Positions 16,353 through 19,937 of a DNA stretch of 19,937 nt are shown one piece after another (positions within the stretch are counted from its first letter, which is position 1; each line of letters opens with the position of its first letter). The DNA lies in contig JBBRXJ010000069.1 in NCBI GenBank assembly GCA_038248505.1, forward strand, positions 1-19,937, in the 5' to 3' direction. A program made the translations under genes and the position numbers. Source of the stretch: JBBRXJ01 sp038248505. Lineage in GTDB: Bacteria; Bacteroidota; Bacteroidia; Bacteroidales; JBBRXJ01. The notes beneath the pieces were generated by a model, which ran no database searches, was not told where the DNA came from, and saw nothing but the letters and a program-made list of their open reading frames with translations.

Positions 16353-16742
16353 TTATGAATTCTCTGCTTTCTTAGATACAATTCGATGTAAGATATTTTG
16401 TCCAAAAGATTTAACGATTTCAGGATTTTTAGCTATTAATGTAGTAATTCCAACTTGTAAAATACTTCCAAAAAACTTCTTTAATAAATTACCAGAAGCA
16501 CCAACAACAATTTTTTTGGTTAAAGTTCCTGCTGTTAATCCTACAACAGTATTAAGTGTATTTCCAATTAAGTTTGGAGAATTTAAAATATTGCTTACAC
16601 CATCTTTTATAAGATTAATAGGTCTTAAGCTTTCTCTGGTAAGATGGATTTGCTCTTTCAACAATTGCTTTTGCTCAATTCTTTGTAATTCTAATTGTTG
16701 TATAGCATCTCTTAACTCATATGTACTAGTTATTTTTTGCAT
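16353..16742 (-). CDS. Small helical protein of unknown function in the stress cluster
   Basis: The 129-residue protein starts with an amphipathic helix (about 1-40: ELRDAIQQLELQRIEQKQLL). Two moderately hydrophobic, glycine-rich segments follow (about 60-82 with VVGLTAGTLTKKIVVGASG, and about 88-105 with FFGSILQVGITTLIA). It resembles unnamed proteins that I recall beside holin-like and YtxH genes in other Bacteroidota; no catalytic motif is seen. It begins six bases after the holin-like gene, so the two are probably co-translated and may form one membrane-associated unit. Confidence 0.7.
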   Translation of the reverse strand: MQKITSTYELRDAIQQLELQRIEQKQLLKEQIHLTRESLRPINLIKDGVSNILNSPNLIGNTLNTVVGLTAGTLTKKIVVGASGNLLKKFFGSILQVGITTLIAKNPEIVKSFGQNILHRIVSKKAENS

Positions 16743-16748
16743 TTACAG

Positions 16749-17090
16749 TTATTTAAGAATTTCTTTAATAATAAAATCTCCAACTATTTTTTTAATTATT
16801 TTATGAAAAAATAAAAACAGAATAAATCCACTTATACAGTAAAAAGCAGATACAATAAAGAAGCCATAAAAGGTTTTACCTAGAATTTCTCCTAGCCATA
16901 AACTTACTCCTATTGATCCCATAATAATAGCAATATAAAAAAATACCACATCAATAATGCGAGACACTCCTGTGGATATTACATTAGAAGTTTTATCTAA
17001 GGTATTCAGTTTTAATAACTCAATATTGGTTTTTGTTAAGTCTTCTGCTCTTTCTAAAAGAGTTTCAAATATATTTGTTTTGTTTTCCAT
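16749..17090 (-). CDS. Holin-like (Actinobacterial holin-X / phage holin family) membrane protein
   Basis: The 113-residue protein has a short charged N-terminal helix and two membrane segments (about 48-68 and 76-96) joined by a short turn (LGEILGKTFYG), then a basic C-terminus. This is the layout of the PF07332-type phage holin family. In free-living bacteria these are chromosomal membrane proteins of unclear role, usually next to YtxH and similar stress proteins, rather than lysis holins, and no phage genes are nearby. The start is preceded by an A-rich leader similar to that of the YtxH gene. Confidence 0.75.
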   Translation of the reverse strand: MENKTNIFETLLERAEDLTKTNIELLKLNTLDKTSNVISTGVSRIIDVVFFYIAIIMGSIGVSLWLGEILGKTFYGFFIVSAFYCISGFILFLFFHKIIKKIVGDFIIKEILK

Positions 17091-17113
17091 GAGTTTTGTT
17101 TTATTGTTCTAAA

Positions 17114-17548
17114 TTAGGCTAACAGCAGCTTGTATTTTTTATTAATCGAGTGGATATCTCCTAAGCTAATAGTTAATACAAGAACAGTCTCTTTAATAGC
17201 TAACATGCTATAGTCAATATTTTCAGTAAAAACTAATGATTGACTTGTCTCAATAAGTATTGATTCTTTTTTAGTATTAAATTTTAATTCCCCTTCTAAT
17301 ACTTGAATAATAATAGAACTATTTGCTTGATATGAATCTATTTCTGTACCAGGATGCAATGCAATTAGAACTATTTTTTTACGAGGATTTATCAAAAGTG
17401 TTAACGAACTTAATTCACCTATTTTCCAAACATACTTATTTTTGATTATATTAATGAGTGATAAATAATCAAATTTAATGCGAGGATCTTTTTCAAGATT
17501 TGTAATTCTTGAAACTTTAAATTCAGGTTTAATTAAATCCGTTAACAT
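17114..17548 (-). CDS. Cupin-like protein lacking the usual metal-binding histidines
   Basis: The 144-residue protein has a cupin-like core (about 50-130): LTLLINPRKKIVLIALHPG, then IIIQVLEGELKF and VFTENIDYSMLAI, corresponding to the two cupin strand blocks around a VLEGEL turn. The canonical G-x5-H-x-H metal ligands are not present; only the His of ALHPG is in the area, so an enzymatic, metal-dependent role is unlikely and a sensing or binding role is more plausible. No signal peptide is seen. The gene lies 30 bases after ytxH-like and 23 before the holin-like gene. Confidence 0.65.
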   Translation of the reverse strand: MLTDLIKPEFKVSRITNLEKDPRIKFDYLSLINIIKNKYVWKIGELSSLTLLINPRKKIVLIALHPGTEIDSYQANSSIIIQVLEGELKFNTKKESILIETSQSLVFTENIDYSMLAIKETVLVLTISLGDIHSINKKYKLLLA

Positions 17549-17578
17549 CTATTTAAATTTTAATTACTGATATTAAAT

Positions 17579-17827
17579 TTAATTATGGGCCTTTTCTTTA
17601 ATATTTTCAGCTGTTTCAGCAATATTTTCTTTAGTTTTTTCGATTTTATCATTGATGGTTTCTAAAAAATCATTAAACTTATCTTTTAATGAGTCCATAA
17701 AATCATCTCCTTTTTCAGCAACTTTTTTTCGAGTTTCAGAACCTTTTTCTGGTGCTAATAATACTCCTAATAATGCTCCAGCTGCAACGCCAGCCAATAC
17801 GCCTAATAAAATTTTTCCTGTATTCAT
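17579..17827 (-). CDS. YtxH domain-containing small membrane protein
   Basis: The 82-residue protein has the typical glycine/alanine-rich membrane helix (about 5-26: ILLGVLAGVAAGALLGVLLAP in family order) followed by the signature APEKGSETRKKVAEKGDDF and a charged helical tail with repeats of DKIEKTKENIAETAENIKEK. YtxH proteins are general-stress or envelope-associated small proteins in many bacteria. The gene lies in the stress cluster, separated from the upstream lipoprotein by 118 bases, so it could have its own promoter. Confidence 0.88.
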   Translation of the reverse strand: MNTGKILLGVLAGVAAGALLGVLLAPEKGSETRKKVAEKGDDFMDSLKDKFNDFLETINDKIEKTKENIAETAENIKEKAHN

Positions 17828-17945
17828 TGTTTTGTTTTTTATGAGTTTATAAATAATAATATTGTTTGAAAATTAAATGATTATTCCAATTTATTAATAA
17901 AAATAATGACTAGACTTTATTTCTTCATTATTTTAATTGAATACA

Positions 17946-18398
17946 TTATTTTGTATTATTAACTGTCAAATTCTTAATCGATTTTCCTAATTCTTTCATG
18001 TCATGATTAAATTCGTTTTTAAATGAATTCCATTTAACTTGCTCGATATCTTTATATTCATCCAATTCGATTTTTAGCTCTTTGTTTTTCTGTTCTATTT
18101 CAGAAATCTTGTTTTCGTATTCGATTTTTGTCTTCATTTTCATGGTTTTAATCTTTGCTTTTAAATCCGAAATAGTTTTATCATTACTCCGTATTTCTGC
18201 ATCAGATTCTTGTTTAAATTGTGTTATCGAATCAATTAATGTTTGATTAAGAACTTCTCTCGCTTCTGATACATTATCTTTAGCATTTTGTAAATTTTCT
18301 TCAGCATTTTCTACTTTTTTAGCAGATGATTGACAACTGGTAAAAATTGATCCTGTAATCATTCCAACTACAGCAAGTGTTAAAATAGTTTTTTTCAT
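17946..18398 (-). CDS. Coiled-coil lipoprotein, Sll1863-like stress response family
   Basis: The 150-residue protein has a lipoprotein signal peptide (MKKTILTLAVVGMITGSIFT then SCQSS; Cys22 is the likely lipidated residue). The mature protein is almost entirely a coiled coil rich in Glu and Lys (VENAEENLQNAKDNVSEA, then SDLKAKIKTMKMKTKIEYE), ending in WNSFKNEFNHDMKELGKSI. Composition, length and ending match what I recall of the sll1863 family stress response proteins of Bacteroidota, a family named for a stress-induced cyanobacterial protein. It is the first gene of the minus-strand cluster and is preceded by an 11-bp inverted repeat. Confidence 0.7.
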   Translation of the reverse strand: MKKTILTLAVVGMITGSIFTSCQSSAKKVENAEENLQNAKDNVSEAREVLNQTLIDSITQFKQESDAEIRSNDKTISDLKAKIKTMKMKTKIEYENKISEIEQKNKELKIELDEYKDIEQVKWNSFKNEFNHDMKELGKSIKNLTVNNTK

Positions 18399-18438
18399 TG
18401 TTTAAGTTTTTTAAGTTTAGAAATAATAAAATCATATA

Positions 18439-18467
18439 AACTATCAAATTATAATTATTTGGTAGTT
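18439..18467 (-). promoter_or_regulatory. Inverted repeat upstream of the stress cluster (possible operator)
   Basis: AACTATCAAAT (18439-18449) and ATTTGGTAGTT (18457-18467) form an 11-bp inverted repeat with one mismatch around a 7-base AT spacer. The centre is about 55 bases upstream of the lipoprotein start codon, a position suitable for a dimeric repressor or activator site. An RNA leader hairpin is the alternative. Confidence 0.45.
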
Positions 18468-18596
18468 GATAAAATAGTATTGAATGAGTAAAAATTTATA
18501 ATACAAAGATGATTGATTTAACCAGTATTTGTGTTACATTAATTTAGAAATATGTTACATTATTCACATATTACCAATTGAATGCATTTTAGTATT

Positions 18597-18802
18597 GATT
18601 CTGCACAATGATACACAAAGAACAAATTTTATACAAAAATACCAAAGCAGGTGGCTGAGGCACCACGGTGTTTAAAAGCCTTTATTTCCAGGCGCTTCTT
18701 CGCCGCGACGAATGCCTCAGCGTCCTGTTTTCATCGATATATAAGAAATTTGCTTTCATTAAAAATTAGTAAATATCTCATTGGTGTAAGATTATGCAGA
18801 AT
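18597..18802. repeat. Palindromic intergenic element C (MITE-like)
   Basis: The ends ATTCTGCACAATGATACAC (18598-18616) and, on the other strand, ATTCTGCATAATCTTACAC (18784-18802) agree at 16 of 19 positions as terminal inverted repeats. The core is G+C-rich: CAGG-GCTGAGGC (18649-18661) faces GCCTCAGC-CCTG (18713-18726), with a small hairpin CACC/GGTG and GGCG/CGCC inside. There is no coding sequence in it. Confidence 0.65.
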
Positions 18803-18819
18803 AGAATTTAGTATCTAAA

Positions 18820-19045
18820 TTATTCAGCTAGAATAAAAACTTCAAAATCATCTACAAAAGCTGTATCTCCTTTGGGGGCTTTTAGATTGATTGCTGAGTT
18901 ATAATTATAATTTGAGTATGTAGTGATCATATATTCATTGGAAAATTTATTCCATTCATATCTATGCTTATTTTCTCCTAGATATATCCTATTGAACAAT
19001 CATTCCATTAGACGACTGAATCTCCTTTATTAATTTGAGCAATTC
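18820..19045 (-). pseudogene. Frameshifted C-terminal gene remnant between elements C and E
   Basis: On the minus strand a 59-codon frame (18820-18999) ends in NLKAPKGDTAFVDDFEVFI then LAE and a stop, and reads like the C-terminus of a real, probably extracellular, protein: aromatic-rich beta strands (RYEWNKFSNEYMITTYSNY) and a VDDFEV ending typical of carbohydrate-binding or lectin-like folds. It has no suitable start and meets a TGA at 19000-19002. Just upstream, the neighbouring frame carries ELLKLIKEIQSSNGMIV (down to about 18992), so a frameshift near 18995-19000 is likely. Upstream coding sequence stops exactly where element E begins at 19046, consistent with truncation by that element. 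Confidence 0.45.
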
Positions 19046-19331
19046 GATTCTGCATAAGTGTACACCTAATTGTTTACCCTATATTGTCGTATATTTTCGT
19101 CCCGTAGGGACGTTATTTCGGTAAAAATCACTAAAACTACACAGAACGTCCCGTTAGGCAACGAAATATCTATTTACCTAAATTCCATCCCTAGCGGGAT
19201 ACTCATTGTTTTTATATTATGTCTTTCTACCGAAATATAAGCCCTAGCGGGATTTGTGTTAATTTAAAATCTTTTGAAAATATCAGATTGCTATGCTTAA
19301 GCATGACATTGATGTATGATAATGTAGAATC
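19046..19331. repeat. Palindromic intergenic element E (MITE-like)
   Basis: The left end GATTCTGCATAAGTGTACA (19046-19064) and, on the other strand, the right end GATTCTACATTATCATACA (19313-19331) form imperfect terminal inverted repeats. The interior differs from elements A, B and C: it holds several CCCGTAGGG/CCCTAGCGGG palindromes and, at 19293-19304, the perfect palindrome ATGCTTAAGCAT. Confidence 0.5.
19098..19253. repeat. Cluster of short REP-like palindromes (CGTCCCGTAGGGACG / CCCTAGCGGGAT type)
   Basis: Three related 26-bp units are seen: 19098-19123 in one orientation (CCCGTAGGGACG then TTATTTCGGTA), and 19175-19200 and 19228-19253 in the other (TACC-AAAT then CCCTAGCGGGAT). A degenerate palindrome lies at 19145-19169. 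Such units are scattered between genes in many Bacteroidota genomes as far as I recall. Orientation and spacing are irregular, so this is not a CRISPR array. Confidence 0.75.
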
Positions 19332-19403
19332 AGATCGAATATAAGGTATATTCTCTTTATAAAAAATGTCTAAAAATTATTTAAAACATTTATATACAAA
19401 ACA

Positions 19404-19430
19404 AAAAAGACCGGACATGCCGGTCTTTTT
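19404..19430 (-). terminator. Strong intrinsic terminator of the T9SS type A gene
   Basis: AAAAAGACCGG and CCGGTCTTTTT are perfect 11-bp arms around a five-base loop. On the minus strand the hairpin is followed by a T-run (TCTTTTTTGT), 19 bases after the stop codon of the right-edge gene. The A-rich left arm would also make it work on the plus strand. Confidence 0.93.
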
Positions 19431-19448
19431 GTTATATTCTTAATCAGA

Positions 19449-19937
19449 TTATTTTTTATTAATTCTGTATGTTGCACCTGTTTCGGTAATTTTAATAAAG
19501 TAGATACCGCGGGCATAATTCTGTAAGCTAGCCTTTTCAATACTACCATTATATAGCATGGATCCGGTAATATCTATAATTTGTATCGGTGATTTATCAG
19601 CAATTCCAGTAATCTTAAAACTCGATTCTGTTGGATTGGGATACACCTTCACTGCATTACTAATTGGTAATGCAACATCAGTTGCAAGTGTTGTTGTAAA
19701 GTTAATTATTACAATAGCTTTAAGTCCTTTTGAATCGGTAGCTACAAGCTTAATTTTTGATGATCCAACATTTGCCTTTGATGTTACATTCAATAATTTA
19801 TTAGACCCATTACCAGACACGCTTACTTTCGTTGGTGAAACAATGCTCGTATCACTAAATTTAAATTTAAAATCCAATAAATCTATATTGTCATCTGCAT
19901 CTGTTATTGTAAATGGTAATTGAATAGCGGTTGCTTC
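19449..19937 (-). CDS. T9SS type A sorting-domain protein, C-terminal part (cut by right edge)
   Basis: The reading frame is open to the right edge, giving the last 162 codons; a TTG inside it (19875-19877) is not a real start. The visible part begins with an Ig/cadherin-like beta domain (FTITDADDNIDLLDFKF, SVSGNGSNKLLNVTSKA, IKLVATDSKGLKAIVIINF) of the kind repeated in large Bacteroidota surface proteins. After a short linker comes the Por secretion type A tail (about the last 75 residues): VKVYPNPTESSFKITG, IIDITGSMLYNG and YARGIYFIKI. Such a protein crosses the outer membrane through T9SS and is attached to or released from the surface. Function of the full protein is unknown, as most of it is outside the window. 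Confidence 0.9.
   Translation of the reverse strand, partial: EATAIQLPFTITDADDNIDLLDFKFKFSDTSIVSPTKVSVSGNGSNKLLNVTSKANVGSSKIKLVATDSKGLKAIVIINFTTTLATDVALPISNAVKVYPNPTESSFKITGIADKSPIQIIDITGSMLYNGSIEKASLQNYARGIYFIKITETGATYRINKK

Noticed and set aside
16749..17090. Evidence of a prophage from the holin-like gene
   Set aside because: No other phage genes are near; this family is commonly chromosomal and sits here in a stress cluster.
18468..18540. Promoter of the TTTG / TAnnTTTG type before the stress cluster
   Set aside because: A TTTG and a TACTATTT-like box exist on the minus strand, but the spacing is too long and the second box is poor.
19098..19253. Possible CRISPR array
   Set aside because: Units occur in both orientations with irregular spacing and are themselves palindromic; no constant-length spacers and no cas genes.
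19449..19877. TTG at 19875-19877 as the start of the right-edge gene
   Set aside because: The frame continues open to the window edge with sensible protein sequence (FTITDADD), so the gene is partial rather than short.

Overview
The window looks like part of a Bacteroidota (Bacteroidetes) chromosome. It is AT-rich, has A-rich leaders in place of Shine-Dalgarno sites, and carries type IX secretion (T9SS) hallmarks: a type B C-terminal sorting domain, a PorP/SprF-family protein and a VYPNP type A sorting tail at the right edge. No rRNA, tRNA or CRISPR array was recognised.

Layout. 1-578 (minus) is the start of a gene for a tandem-PAS sensory protein that runs off the left edge; its PAS units are almost identical in DNA. 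947-2729 (minus) is a tightly coupled pair: an inner-membrane-anchored OmpA-like peptidoglycan-binding protein, then a membrane-anchored coiled-coil protein with three helix-hairpin-helix-like repeats, ending at a hairpin terminator. 3492-14579 (plus) is a five-gene T9SS surface cassette: a lipoprotein, a small exported protein, a 2084-residue multidomain adhesin with a type B sorting domain, a PorP/SprF-family outer-membrane protein, and a PorE-like TPR/propeller/OmpA protein that also has a C-terminal SPOR-like domain. The likely logic is that the adhesin is exported by T9SS, PorP helps anchor it at the outer membrane, and the OmpA/SPOR protein ties the assembly to peptidoglycan.

15223-18398 (minus) is a six-gene cluster of envelope-stress type: an Sll1863-like coiled-coil lipoprotein, YtxH, a cupin-like protein, a holin-like two-helix membrane protein, a small helical protein, and an AI-2E/PerM-type permease. 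19449-19937 (minus) is the 3' end of a second T9SS substrate, with type A tail and a strong terminator.

The intergenic regions hold what looks like a family of small palindromic elements. They are bounded by a roughly 20-bp terminal motif (core ATTCTGCATAA then TACAC) in inverted orientation, at 2837-3235, 18597-18802 and 19046-19331, with a composite copy near 14605-14822. Different palindromic modules sit inside them. Next to the 14.6-kb copy is a decayed C-terminus of an IS200/RAYT-like (Y1) transposase, and a frameshifted gene remnant is trapped between the last two elements. This element family and the envelope-tethering gene pair at 947-2729 are the least conventional parts of the window.
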